From: Desulfobacterales bacterium
GTDB lineage: Bacteria > Desulfobacterota > Desulfobacteria > Desulfobacterales > Desulfosalsimonadaceae
NCBI GenBank assembly: GCA_034520365.1
Contig: JAXHNP010000002.1
Span: 62,001 to 126,000, forward strand
Direction: 5' to 3'
Length of the DNA stretch: 64,000 bases
Both the position numbers and the translations under genes were made by a program. Shown piece by piece: positions 54,935 to 63,999 of this stretch (the first letter of the stretch is position 1; the number at the start of each line of letters is the position of its first letter). The notes below the pieces were generated by a model that saw nothing but the letters and a program-made list of their open reading frames with translations, ran no database searches and was not told the DNA's origin.

Positions 54935-57900
54935 GATGCGGCCTCCTCAAACATCAGCCGGTGAAAGTCTTGCTCGATGAGGCGGACTTTCCAGGTCACT
55001 TCCGGCTGGCGCAGGTTTTCCAGGTTGTTGTCGCCGTTGACGTAGATCAGATCGAATTCGCTGTCCTTGCTGGAATAACCCTGCTTCTGGAACCATTCAT
55101 CCAGCACCAGGTTATCCTGTTCCGGATCGCCGGTAAGCTTGCGCCAGATCACCAGGGTCTTGCGGCCATCCGGGGTGGTGCCGGTGACGGTGCGAAACCA
55201 CCAGGGGCCGTCAGCGGCTTCACGCACACGTCCGTCAATCAACAGGCGGCGGGGGACGTCTTTCGGCAGGTCCGGGTCGCTGTCGCTCTTGAAGGCGGCA
55301 GTGACGGTTTGCGGCGCGGCCATGGATTCCACCGTCAGCCCGATCAGCCAGTTAAAGGTTTCTATCAGGTCCACGTTGATCTCGCGGGTCTCCTCGCTGC
55401 CGGGCCGCTTGATTTTAAGCCGGTAGGCGGTGGGGTCGGTAAAGGCGGCGATGTTTAGCAGCGACTGGCTTTCCCGGGTTTCAACATCCAGCATATAGCG
55501 CAGCAGGTACTGCTCGCGCAGGCGGTCAGGCCCTTGCGCCCCGGCAAATTTGAGCAACGAGCCCTGGTCTTCGCTGCGGTGGATTTCCAAGTTGTTCAAG
55601 GCATCTTCATAGGATTCAAGACGGATCACCTTCATCATGCGCGGAGAGCGTTCGGCTTCCTCGTCGGTTGCCAGGCGTTTGGGCTTGCCGTTTTTCCATT
55701 CCGGCGAGAAGGTGACTTTTTTCAGGCGAGGGAGCAGGACAGTGTCGAAGTAGTCGCCCATTTCGACCAAAATGAATTTGCGCTGACCTCCGTCTTCGCG
55801 GTTAAGGTTTATGACTGCGTGGCCGGTGGTGCCGGAGCCAGTGAAGTAATCCAATATCGTTGAATCAATGTAGCTTGTTGAAGCACGGATGCAGTCCGAA
55901 ACCAATGCGAGCGCCTTAGGGAAATCGAAGGGTTTTTCACCGAACAAAGCCTTTAACTCTGCTGCTCCATAGTTGGAAGATGCGTACTCTTTCCTATCCC
56001 ACCAAGTTATTGGCGTGGACTCCTCATCAATCCTTGTCTTAAAGTCGATGCTAATCTTTCCAGCGTTATCTCTTCGCGCTCGATATTCATTGAAGTCAGA
56101 TTGAACCCGTATATGACCACGATGCCAATTTTTCTCTATGGTATTTCCATTCTGTACCGCCACAGGGTATACGATTGTCTCATTGCTCGCTGGGTCCTCT
56201 TTTAGGACATAGGCACCATAAGGCTCAATATCTCCGGACCATTCCATGTCAGGAATGCGGATATCATTGTTATCCGAGACAAAAATTGGATAAAAAAGCT
56301 TTGGTCGATCAGATCTTTTGTCATTTGTCCCGGTTCGTATGAAGTTCATCCATGCGTAATTACCTTTCTCGTCTTTTTTGGGATACCGCGCCAAGCGTTT
56401 GTCTGTCATTGCTAAAGCGCCTGGAGCTCCTTCGTGTGAATCAGCATAGAAAATCGCATATTCATGCGACGGAGAGAAGGTGCCACGCGACTTTCGACTT
56501 TGTGGATTTGATCTTACAGCGGCCACTCCAACCTCTTTTGAAAAGGCTACCGACAGCAGTTGCTTCAGCTCAGTAAACTGTTCATCATCAATAGCTGAGC
56601 AAAATATTCCTGCTGCCCGAAGTAAAGGCCTGGATAGACATATTCGGTCGTTCATCAGTGATAGCCATGAGGAGTTCTTGTAGTTGTTTTTGTAGAGAAT
56701 TGCCGAGGCGTCAGTATTATAAGGCGGATCAACGTATATAGCATCAATCTTACGTTCGTATTTTTGTTGAGTCACCGATAGCGCAGAAAAATTTTCAGCG
56801 TTAATTAACACCCCATCCGTCTGCCCATCAATATCCCCCATCGCCTCCAATAGCCGCTGGGTAAAGCCTTCGTCAAAATGCCGTGTATCCACCATCAGCG
56901 TAGGATGCGCTTTGAGAAACTCTGACGTGATCGGTTCACTGTAGCCATCGGTAAGCAGATCACCCTCAATCTCATCAATGGCATGCAGGCTGACCCATTC
57001 TTCTCGTTGTTTATCATTGGCCGCAATTTCGGGGTAGAACCCTTCGGGAATGCAGCCCGCCCGAATGCACCAGGAGGTTTCCGTGACAAACTTTTTTTTC
57101 AGCCAGAGTTTTTTCTGGAAGTTTTCCAGTTGTGCCAGAAAGTCGATAATCTTGCCGGCGATCTGCCGGATGACCTTGATTTTGGACAGGTACTGCTCCA
57201 CGCGCGGGACTGTCTCGGATTCGATGTCGTCCAGGAACATGACTTCGTTTTTGATATAAAAATCCAGCTCCCGGCGCAGAAAACCGCCCAGGTCCTTGTG
57301 GATGAAGTAGTCGAAGGTGTTGCGGGCGGTATAGCGGTTTAAATGCCCGGCCAGGCGGCTGTAGTCGGCTTGCTCATCGTTTGCCTTGATGTGGGGTTTG
57401 ACCAGTTCCGCCAGCCAGGGCGTCAGTGTTTCATCTTCAATGGCCAGGATGCGGCGCACAGCATCGTCGCGCAGGACCTTCTGAATTGGCGGCTTTTTCC
57501 TGGCCGCTTCAGTGGCCTGCTGTTTTGCCTCATCGGACCAGTCCGCCAGGGTGGCGGGGCGGTATTCAAAGCGAATCACCAGCTCACTGCCGGCTTCCCC
57601 GTCTTCCTCGGCGATAAAGTCTTCCCGGGCCAGAATAAAAACCCGGTTTTGGTCCTCGCCGGCTTTGATATTGCCGTGTTCGCCTTCGGCCACGTCAACC
57701 AGGCGAAAATGCACGCGCATGGGGTTGTCTTTGGCTTCGGGCTTCAAGACAAAGGCGTAATCGCGAAGGTATTCGCTGGTTTTGATGTAGTATTGGTCCT
57801 TGTTGGCCCAGTGCAGTTTGACCTCTTCGCCTTCGTAAGGGATGGCGTAAACGCCTGGCTTATAGACGCGCTTGGCCAGAAAATCGCCTTCATGGTAGTA

Positions 57901-58266
57901 GCGGCGAAAAAATTTGTACAGATGGTCGTAAACTTCATGCTCCAGCCCGCTGACATCCACGCCCTGCTCGGCGATCTTCCGGCGCAGCTCTTTCACCTTT
58001 GGGGAAGCCTCCGGGTCCATGCCGGCTTTCTCAATGCCGGCAATCATATCTGTTAGTTCTTTTTCCAGCTCGGCCTTGTCGGAGGACTGGTACTGGCTGA
58101 AGGCGGCCTGCACCTGGGGCAGCAGGTCCCGGTCCAGAAACTGGCTGATTTCCCGTGCCCGGGCATGCATGATGCGGTAAAGGCTAAAGTCCAGGTCTGG
58201 TTGATCAAGCTGAAACAGCTCTTTTAACAGGCGGATGAGTTTATCAAAGGCTGGATTTTGGCTCAT
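54931..58266 (-). CDS. Site-specific DNA N6-adenine methyltransferase (type III Mod-like)
   Basis: About 1111 residues from the ATG at 58266 (an in-frame TTG lies at 58311; AAAGGAA precedes 58266). Motif IV DPPYNT (about 528-533 from the TTG) comes before the AdoMet motif [11 protein letters not shown] (about 822), the order of beta-class amino-methyltransferases such as type III Mod. A roughly 290-residue target-recognition-like region lies between. The long N-terminal helical region matches the variant Mod subunits found in operons with TrlF-type ATPases. It opens the surviving part of the operon, after the deleted helicase. Confidence 0.88.
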   Translation of the reverse strand: MSQNPAFDKLIRLLKELFQLDQPDLDFSLYRIMHARAREISQFLDRDLLPQVQAAFSQYQSSDKAELEKELTDMIAGIEKAGMDPEASPKVKELRRKIAEQGVDVSGLEHEVYDHLYKFFRRYYHEGDFLAKRVYKPGVYAIPYEGEEVKLHWANKDQYYIKTSEYLRDYAFVLKPEAKDNPMRVHFRLVDVAEGEHGNIKAGEDQNRVFILAREDFIAEEDGEAGSELVIRFEYRPATLADWSDEAKQQATEAARKKPPIQKVLRDDAVRRILAIEDETLTPWLAELVKPHIKANDEQADYSRLAGHLNRYTARNTFDYFIHKDLGGFLRRELDFYIKNEVMFLDDIESETVPRVEQYLSKIKVIRQIAGKIIDFLAQLENFQKKLWLKKKFVTETSWCIRAGCIPEGFYPEIAANDKQREEWVSLHAIDEIEGDLLTDGYSEPITSEFLKAHPTLMVDTRHFDEGFTQRLLEAMGDIDGQTDGVLINAENFSALSVTQQKYERKIDAIYVDPPYNTDASAILYKNNYKNSSWLSLMNDRICLSRPLLRAAGIFCSAIDDEQFTELKQLLSVAFSKEVGVAAVRSNPQSRKSRGTFSPSHEYAIFYADSHEGAPGALAMTDKRLARYPKKDEKGNYAWMNFIRTGTNDKRSDRPKLFYPIFVSDNNDIRIPDMEWSGDIEPYGAYVLKEDPASNETIVYPVAVQNGNTIEKNWHRGHIRVQSDFNEYRARRDNAGKISIDFKTRIDEESTPITWWDRKEYASSNYGAAELKALFGEKPFDFPKALALVSDCIRASTSYIDSTILDYFTGSGTTGHAVINLNREDGGQRKFILVEMGDYFDTVLLPRLKKVTFSPEWKNGKPKRLATDEEAERSPRMMKVIRLESYEDALNNLEIHRSEDQGSLLKFAGAQGPDRLREQYLLRYMLDVETRESQSLLNIAAFTDPTAYRLKIKRPGSEETREINVDLIETFNWLIGLTVESMAAPQTVTAAFKSDSDPDLPKDVPRRLLIDGRVREAADGPWWFRTVTGTTPDGRKTLVIWRKLTGDPEQDNLVLDEWFQKQGYSSKDSEFDLIYVNGDNNLENLRQPEVTWKVRLIEQDFHRLMFEEAAS

Positions 58267-58325
58267 GTGCTGGTGTTCCTTTTCTTTCTTTTGTTCATTG
58301 TTTTTATTCAATTTTCGTGACCCAT

Positions 58326-58627
58326 TTATACCACACTCCAGCGCAAAGTAAACAGTCGTTCAATCTTCTGGTCCCGTGCCAGGCGTTTTTCCAGCGCCGG
58401 CAAAGCACAATACCGGCTTCAATGGTTTTACCCAGGCCCACCTCGTCTGCCAGTACTACACCTTCTGATAAGGGCGATTGCAAGGCAAACATGGCGGCCT
58501 CAATCTGGTGGGGATTCAAATCCACCGAGGCATCAAACAGTGACATTGATAGTTGGTCCGCCGCACCGGGAGGCGCCTGCCGTGTTAGATCAAATGCGTA
58601 GTATTTGGCATGGTAAGGTGTGATCAT
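58326..58627 (-). pseudogene. SNF2-type helicase, internally deleted remnant
   Basis: The N-terminus (MITPYHAKYYAFDLTRQAPP..DLNPHQIEAAMFALQSPLSEGVVLADEVGLGKTIEAGIVLC) contains Walker A of a SNF2/HepA-like helicase. Directly after that a different frame reads [23 protein letters not shown] and TAA at 58326, the typical C-terminal end of these helicases. So more than 2 kb of coding sequence appears removed by one deletion that joins the two ends out of frame near 58397. The remnant cannot encode a functional helicase. Confidence 0.8.
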
Positions 58628-58763
58628 CATCCTTTGAATATTTTTCGTCCATTGTCGTTCCTTGGTTGTCAGTGCGAAGGTCATCAAATAGTCTGGCCAC
58701 TTTCGCTTGAATTAAATCCGAGGCTTTGACATTGGCACGGTCATTCTTTATGTGCAGAAAATT

Positions 58764-58776
58764 GTTCGTTAGGCAA
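58764..58776 (-). other. Half attC remnant (R'' box only)
   Basis: Minus-strand TTGCCTAACGAAC at the stop of the HEPN gene (TAA is part of the box). TTGCCTAAC is the exact complement of GTTAGGCAA, the R' of site i, so this is the far end of the HEPN cassette. No matching R' follows, indicating loss of the other half where the restriction module begins. Confidence 0.65.
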
Positions 58777-59644
58777 TGTGCTTAAATCTGGTTCCACTGC
58801 TTGAATACAAAAAAAACTTGCCTGAAAAACCAATCAACCTCAAAAAATACTCTGTAACAAGCTCTTTACACTTTTCATAAATTGTATATTGCTCGTCAAA
58901 CGATAGCTGACTCAAACCAGAATGGATTATTTCATTTCGCAATGTTTTTATATCCACCAAATCAGCCCTCATTCCAACAGAATCGAACATTTCATTCAAC
59001 AGGGCCTGAAAGCTCCATGATGAACCATCGGGCTTCCGGTAAGACCCATTTCTATATGGGTACCCCCTATGTTTTGCATAAGTAGACTTAAGGTTTTCGA
59101 GCAAAATAAAAGAAGTTGCCAACATTAACTCTACAGGCAAAAATAACGAATCCGTACTTACAAAATAATCAACAACAACATTTAGCGCCCTCGGTTCTTC
59201 CAATTCATTATAAGAAGCCCAACAGTTTTCAATAAACCTTTTTATGTCTATAGTATTAACTGTACAAAAAGGTGGTCTGAAATGCGAAAATGATCCAATA
59301 ACGCTCCAACTTTGCCCTCGTAAACCATCATCTGAAAACCATTTGTAGAACCTAACCTGGGAGTCAGTTGCAAATGATGGCATTGTTGCCAATTGTCTAA
59401 TAACAGATACTACTTTTTCAATTTCATTTTCGTTAACATCTTTTACTACTATCTTTGTTGTTTCAACAAATTCTCCTTTTAATTCAGTTTTATTCCCATT
59501 AATCAATTTTTTGCTTTGTAGTAAGTCCATCTCATAACCTGCTACATTTAATGGCATTTTGTTTCTGACTCGACTGCCATCTTCACATTCGGTCATTTCA
59601 ATACCCAAAATCATCAGGTTTGCTATGTAACAAATTATATCCAT
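58769..59644 (-). CDS. HEPN-domain protein (ApeA-like)
   Basis: About 291 residues from the ATG at 59644; the longer ORF begins inside attC site i. The C-terminal helical domain has LRNEIIHSGLSQL, the R-x4-H ribonuclease motif of HEPN proteins, preceded by LMLATSFILLENL. The N-terminal half is beta-rich, as in ApeA-type phage-response HEPN proteins. ApeA proteins cleave tRNA upon infection (family knowledge). The gene is AT-rich relative to the module downstream. It is a single-gene cassette between site i and the half-site at 58764. Confidence 0.7.
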   Translation of the reverse strand: MDIICYIANLMILGIEMTECEDGSRVRNKMPLNVAGYEMDLLQSKKLINGNKTELKGEFVETTKIVVKDVNENEIEKVVSVIRQLATMPSFATDSQVRFYKWFSDDGLRGQSWSVIGSFSHFRPPFCTVNTIDIKRFIENCWASYNELEEPRALNVVVDYFVSTDSLFLPVELMLATSFILLENLKSTYAKHRGYPYRNGSYRKPDGSSWSFQALLNEMFDSVGMRADLVDIKTLRNEIIHSGLSQLSFDEQYTIYEKCKELVTEYFLRLIGFSGKFFLYSSSGTRFKHIA

Positions 59645-59652
59645 ACATTTTT

Positions 59653-59726
59653 GCCTAACGCGCCGGTCACCGGTTGCCATGAAGCGCCAGCGGAATGGCA
59701 ATCCGGTGTACTGGCTGGTTGGGTGC
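59653..59726 (-). other. Candidate attC site i
   Basis: Minus-strand R'' GCACCCAAC, stem CACCGGATTGCCAT paired across a CGCTGGCGC loop, R' GTTAGGCAA. R'' is an exact complement of R' of site j (GTTGGGTGC), which opens the 59733-62489 cassette. Confidence 0.85.
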
Positions 59727-59732
59727 TCCTTC

Positions 59733-62489
59733 TTAAGATTTCATACCAAAATAGGCTATCCATCTCTTTGCAGCACCGCCGTACCTCTTTTTCGATCCAT
59801 CGGACCATCCGCGCTCCAATTTGTTTGAAATATAACTTCCAATCTTTGAAGCTGATGGCTTTTCTGTCGTTTGAAAGGTTGATAGTGCAGTTGATAAAAA
59901 ATTTGTGCTTTTCGCTCTATTACCTATGATACTATGAATTTTATCTATTGAATTATCTGATAAGATATCTGTCGGAAATAAACTTTTATCTTTCCAAATC
60001 GCTACATTTAAAGCAATTAAATCATTTGCTGAATTTCTAAATCCTTCCTGAACAACCGTCTCTTTTGATAACTTTCCATTTAGTTTTAATCGTTTTGCTA
60101 ATTTTATAGCCTTTTCAGGTCCGGACGCACCCAAAAAAATTGCCCCGTGATCACCACCTCCTCGCCCCCTACGAGAAGGAATGTCTATTTTTCCAAACTC
60201 CTTACCCTTACCGGTTGGACGTACTAAAATATCACCATTATGTTCAATCGCACCTGCGAACCTTAAATATGGTAGAAATCGATTCGCATATACTTCTATG
60301 GTTTGAGCTTTAAGAGTTGTTAATGAATACGAGGTTTTTATTATATCTTTGAAATCATCTATGCCCGCTTTCTGTCCAGGCTTAATCATTTTTAAGAGAC
60401 TATGCAAAATGACATGTTCTTTTAATTGAGTGAATAAATATTCTGCTAAAGTTTCTAAGTTCGCATTAACTAGTTCATCCTTAACGGCAAACTTATCATC
60501 CGAATTTTTCTCTACTAACAAAAATCCCTGAAGATCACCAATCAGGTTATTTACAGTTTTTGGCGTATATTCAAGCTCCGAAGCAAGTTGCTCCAGATTT
60601 AAAGGCCCATGCTTATTAATCAGGAGGAATGAACGAATTATTATCGGCAATGCCACTTGTGGGACATAGGTCCATGGAATAATTGGAACCACTCCTTCAA
60701 CTAAAAAATCTCTAAAAATATCCCAATAAACAGCATATCTCTGCCCGGCCCTAATTATTAGCCTCCTGTTATAAAGACGATTTACTGTGTCTTGATCAAA
60801 TTTATCTAATACATCCAAAATATCTGCAGGAGAATTTCTGGCAATGTATTTTAGGCAGTTGTTTTGGTGAGCAGTCAGAGGTACAGTGTCAGCATCAAAC
60901 AATGCTGATACATTGAGCCTCTTGATGACCAATTCGTCTTGAGATACTCCTTTTTTTATTTCATGGTATAGGTGAATACATAATTTTTTCAGAAGCCATG
61001 GCATCCCTCTGCCTTGTTCTAAAAGACGTCTTCGCAAAGGGTTTATCATTTTTTGCTTTAGGGCTTTCTCAAATTGCCCAACCATCTGAGAAGATTCGCC
61101 ACTTTCAAATTCGCCGAGATTTATAGATATACGGTGGTCACTCAATTCATGCCAGACATGATATGCCGGATTATCATCAGATAGCGTTATTCCGGTCCTC
61201 CAAGAAAATCCGATTACTAAATTGCTTTGTTCCGCATTCGCTTCAAATGCTAATTTTTTAAAGGACTCAAATGTTGAAAAGAGTTCATCTTTGGTGAACA
61301 ATTCTTCGAATTGATCAAAAAATATTACCAATACTCTTTTAGTTCTTTTGAGTTCGTTCAAAATTTTTTGAATAGTGTTACTTTTAAGCATTCCTTCTGT
61401 GCTATCAATATTTACAGCAGATTGAGAAATTTTTACAAACCTTGAGTTAATTGCAGACTCAAAACCTGCTTTTAAGGCTTTTGCTACGAAAAGAGGCCCC
61501 TTCGCCGAGCGAGAATCAACCGGATACAAATAGAATTTATTTTTCCATTTTTGATTTCTAAACCTTGAAGCAAGTTTAATTATCAGTGATGATTTACCAA
61601 ACCCTGATTGAGCAGTAAGTGCTAATAATCTAGTGGTAGTATCTCCCTTTCTTACTTTATTAAGAAATTGCCATATCTCCTTTTGGGTGTTATAGCGGCC
61701 GATAAAATATTCTGGTCTGCAAGGCCTATAATCATCTAATGATTCTGCTTCGGCTACTTGCGAAACGGTTTCTACTGATTCGGGGCCTGGCTCGGCCGGA
61801 TAATCTGAACTGGCCATTTTATTTTGTACATGCAAATCGAGGCCTTGGTACAATTTATATTCAAAAAATATTCTCTTAATTGGTTCTTTAGAAAGTGTTT
61901 GATCACCTTTTGCTGGTATTACAACCGCCCTGAAAGGAATACCCTCCCGATGCTCTTCTATAACCCAAAATGGAGGTAGGTTCGGGTATAAAAACAAACA
62001 AGCGCTCGTGAAAACATTTTTTGTTTCAAAAATAGATTGCAATGAAGGAAGATTATAGACATCTATCAACATGTCCACTATCGTATCTGGTCCAATAAAT
62101 GCTAGTTTTGGTGTATTAGCGGTATTGTTCTGAGCGCTTAATTCATCCAAGACACCTTTTGCCTCCTTGCCTGGATTCGAAGTAGAAAAAAGATAAGCAA
62201 TTCGAACGTTCCGTCTTATTACCTTACCAATAAGCAAATCGATAACATTCGCAGAAAAGGGATCTGATAAAAATTTACATTCTACGAAGGCACGTTCATT
62301 TGTATCAAGGTGATCAGCTATTAAATCAATTTCCATTCCAGTAAAACGAACCCGTTCTATAATTTTATACCTTTGTTTCCTCAACAACTTACCTGCTATT
62401 TCTTCAAAAAAATTGCCACGTTGATCATTCGACCATTCTTGTGGTGCAAGAACACGGCAGGATAGTTTAATTTCTTTCTCAATATGCAT
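59733..62489 (-). CDS. PD-(D/E)xK nuclease fused to STAND-type NTPase
   Basis: A 918-residue protein in one cassette. The N-terminal domain shows a PD-(D/E)xK core: EIDLIAD with Asp55, and AFVECKF with Glu70 and Lys72, like Mrr/Cap4-type restriction nucleases. Residues about 255-650 are a P-loop NTPase with Walker A AQSGFGKSS (about 293-301) and Walker B VLVIFFDQFEEL (about 386-397), then a winged-helix region. The C-terminus of about 230 residues includes a helix-turn-helix (LEQLASELEYTPKTVNNLIGDL). The layout, nuclease plus STAND ATPase plus sensor region, recalls Avs antiviral proteins, but no TPR array is seen. Function is inferred. Confidence 0.75.
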   Translation of the reverse strand: MHIEKEIKLSCRVLAPQEWSNDQRGNFFEEIAGKLLRKQRYKIIERVRFTGMEIDLIADHLDTNERAFVECKFLSDPFSANVIDLLIGKVIRRNVRIAYLFSTSNPGKEAKGVLDELSAQNNTANTPKLAFIGPDTIVDMLIDVYNLPSLQSIFETKNVFTSACLFLYPNLPPFWVIEEHREGIPFRAVVIPAKGDQTLSKEPIKRIFFEYKLYQGLDLHVQNKMASSDYPAEPGPESVETVSQVAEAESLDDYRPCRPEYFIGRYNTQKEIWQFLNKVRKGDTTTRLLALTAQSGFGKSSLIIKLASRFRNQKWKNKFYLYPVDSRSAKGPLFVAKALKAGFESAINSRFVKISQSAVNIDSTEGMLKSNTIQKILNELKRTKRVLVIFFDQFEELFTKDELFSTFESFKKLAFEANAEQSNLVIGFSWRTGITLSDDNPAYHVWHELSDHRISINLGEFESGESSQMVGQFEKALKQKMINPLRRRLLEQGRGMPWLLKKLCIHLYHEIKKGVSQDELVIKRLNVSALFDADTVPLTAHQNNCLKYIARNSPADILDVLDKFDQDTVNRLYNRRLIIRAGQRYAVYWDIFRDFLVEGVVPIIPWTYVPQVALPIIIRSFLLINKHGPLNLEQLASELEYTPKTVNNLIGDLQGFLLVEKNSDDKFAVKDELVNANLETLAEYLFTQLKEHVILHSLLKMIKPGQKAGIDDFKDIIKTSYSLTTLKAQTIEVYANRFLPYLRFAGAIEHNGDILVRPTGKGKEFGKIDIPSRRGRGGGDHGAIFLGASGPEKAIKLAKRLKLNGKLSKETVVQEGFRNSANDLIALNVAIWKDKSLFPTDILSDNSIDKIHSIIGNRAKSTNFLSTALSTFQTTEKPSASKIGSYISNKLERGWSDGSKKRYGGAAKRWIAYFGMKS

Positions 62490-62528
62490 TTTTTTGCCTT
62501 ATGAGTATAGATGATTATGAATTTCAGC

Positions 62529-62602
62529 ACCCAACGGGTTGCTCACCTGCCGGTGTGTAGCGACAGCGAAACACCGGTCAGAGTGAAGCAGCGAGGTTAG
62601 CT
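62529..62602 (-). other. Candidate attC site j
   Basis: Minus-strand R'' AGCTAAC, stem CTGCTTCACTC..ACCGGTGT paired across a CGCTGTCGC loop, R' GTTGGGTGC. It shares most of its sequence with site c 18 kb away, as expected for attC sites of one integron lineage. Confidence 0.85.
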
Positions 62603-62617
62603 TTTTAAGAAAAAGCC

Positions 62618-63484
62618 CTAAATATCTAGATTTCTAAATTCCCAATTGAATTTTTTCTTCAAAAAAGGTCTGTTCGAAGGCTTGTAAACTGCATAGAAAA
62701 CAGGATTTGAACTTACGTATTCTCCTTCAAAAAAATTCGCCTTCACAACAACTATTCCAATTGCCCCAGAATATAAGAACTTGTACAAACGCCTGAATCT
62801 TACTTGGAACCCATGAATGAAATGGGACATTTGATCAACAGAAGCGATAACGCCATTGCTACCAGACCCAGCAATTACCCATGATAAAGATGAATTAGTA
62901 TCATCAAAAGGATTAATCCCCCTTATCAGAAGACCATAATCATCAATTAATGTTCCATTATGGCGTTTTAAACAAAACTGTTTTTGAAATGTTTCGCCTC
63001 TCGCATTTACAGCGTTTATGTAAATCGAATTTCCATTAAATTTCGCTGGAAAAGAAGGTATCATTTGATTGTACTTGTCAATCATTACACGAGTAACAGT
63101 ATTAAATTTTGGACCTCCTATTGTTATTATGTTTTCTCGAAGGTCCTGACTTATAACTGCCTCATCAGAAAATTTATGAGGGATTTTCTTGAGCTTAAAA
63201 ATGCTATGAATATTGAGGGTGAGGCAAAGAACCGATTTTATATCTCCTGCGGCCATGTAGCGGTGATTTGAAGGATTAAAATATATTTGGCCTGTGAACA
63301 GCATAAAATTTTGGGAGCTTTTGCCGAAAAATTTTCGTATCCTAGAGCGCTTATTCAATAATTGACGGAATCTATTCACTATCGCAACTATACCTGCAGT
63401 AGCAAGGCTTGCTAAAATACCAAGCTGTAAATCTATTCCATGCCCTCCAATTGAAATAAACCAAGAGCGTAATCCATTCATCAT
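62618..63484 (-). CDS. Membrane-anchored protein with Rossmann-like GGPKFN domain, unknown
   Basis: A 288-residue protein. An N-terminal span (LGILASLATAGIVAIV) is followed by a soluble domain with IITIGGPKFNTVTRVMIDKYN and, later, DYGLLIRGINPFDD..SSLSWVIAGSGSNGVI. That pattern suggests a nucleotide- or ligand-sensing alpha/beta domain, but no family is assigned with confidence. It is AT-rich and overlaps the acyltransferase gene by 4 bp, so the two form one unit upstream of attC site j. Confidence 0.6.
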   Translation of the reverse strand: MMNGLRSWFISIGGHGIDLQLGILASLATAGIVAIVNRFRQLLNKRSRIRKFFGKSSQNFMLFTGQIYFNPSNHRYMAAGDIKSVLCLTLNIHSIFKLKKIPHKFSDEAVISQDLRENIITIGGPKFNTVTRVMIDKYNQMIPSFPAKFNGNSIYINAVNARGETFQKQFCLKRHNGTLIDDYGLLIRGINPFDDTNSSLSWVIAGSGSNGVIASVDQMSHFIHGFQVRFRRLYKFLYSGAIGIVVVKANFFEGEYVSSNPVFYAVYKPSNRPFLKKKFNWEFRNLDI

Positions 63485-63999
63485 TTATGCAATCCATTCA
63501 CCAGATTATTGTCAGATACATCTTTAAGGACCGTTGTGCCTGCACTAATTCTACAATTATCTCCTAAAACAATGCCGCCTATAATGTTTGCATTCATTGA
63601 AACAAGTACATTATCCTTTAGTAATGGAGCAGGTTCTCTACATTTTAGCCCTGGTTGAGGATAACAATGAACCAGATTGCCTAAAACAGCACAGTTGTTC
63701 CCAATAATTGCATCGTTACATACGAAACCACCGATTTTGGAACGACATCCCACTGTAACATTTTCTCCGATGTAAGCTCCAAAATAGATACTTGTATTTT
63801 CGCGAATTGTAGAATTATTCCTGATTATACATCTTCCCTCGATATATACATTTTTTGATATCTTGACTCCCTCATAAATTACAGAATAAGGCCCAATAAT
63901 TGAACCATTGGAAATTTCGATTGGTTTTCTTGCCGATAAAATTTCTTCTCTTTCTAAGTCGTTCGCCAGTAACAATTGTGTTAATAGGCTTTTCGATGG
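63481..63999 (-). CDS. Left-handed beta-helix (hexapeptide-repeat) acyltransferase, 5' truncated by window edge
   Basis: The frame is open to the window edge. Residues show hexapeptide repeats (SIIGPYSVIYEGVKISKNVYIEGRC..TIRENTSIYFGAYIGENVTVGCRSKIGG..NNCAVLGNLVHC), typical of the serine O-acetyltransferase/WbbJ branch. The TTG at 63975 is the first candidate start in the window, but the frame continues upstream. Family members transfer acetyl groups to amino acids, sugars or polysaccharides. Pairing with the GGPKFN-domain membrane protein is unexplained. Confidence 0.75.
   Translation of the reverse strand, partial: PSKSLLTQLLLANDLEREEILSARKPIEISNGSIIGPYSVIYEGVKISKNVYIEGRCIIRNNSTIRENTSIYFGAYIGENVTVGCRSKIGGFVCNDAIIGNNCAVLGNLVHCYPQPGLKCREPAPLLKDNVLVSMNANIIGGIVLGDNCRISAGTTVLKDVSDNNLVNGLHK

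Noticed and set aside
47493-58627. Naming the module BREX or DISARM
   Set aside because: No PglZ, BrxC/BrxL, DUF1998 or phospholipase-D gene is present; only the methyltransferase and helicase classes overlap.
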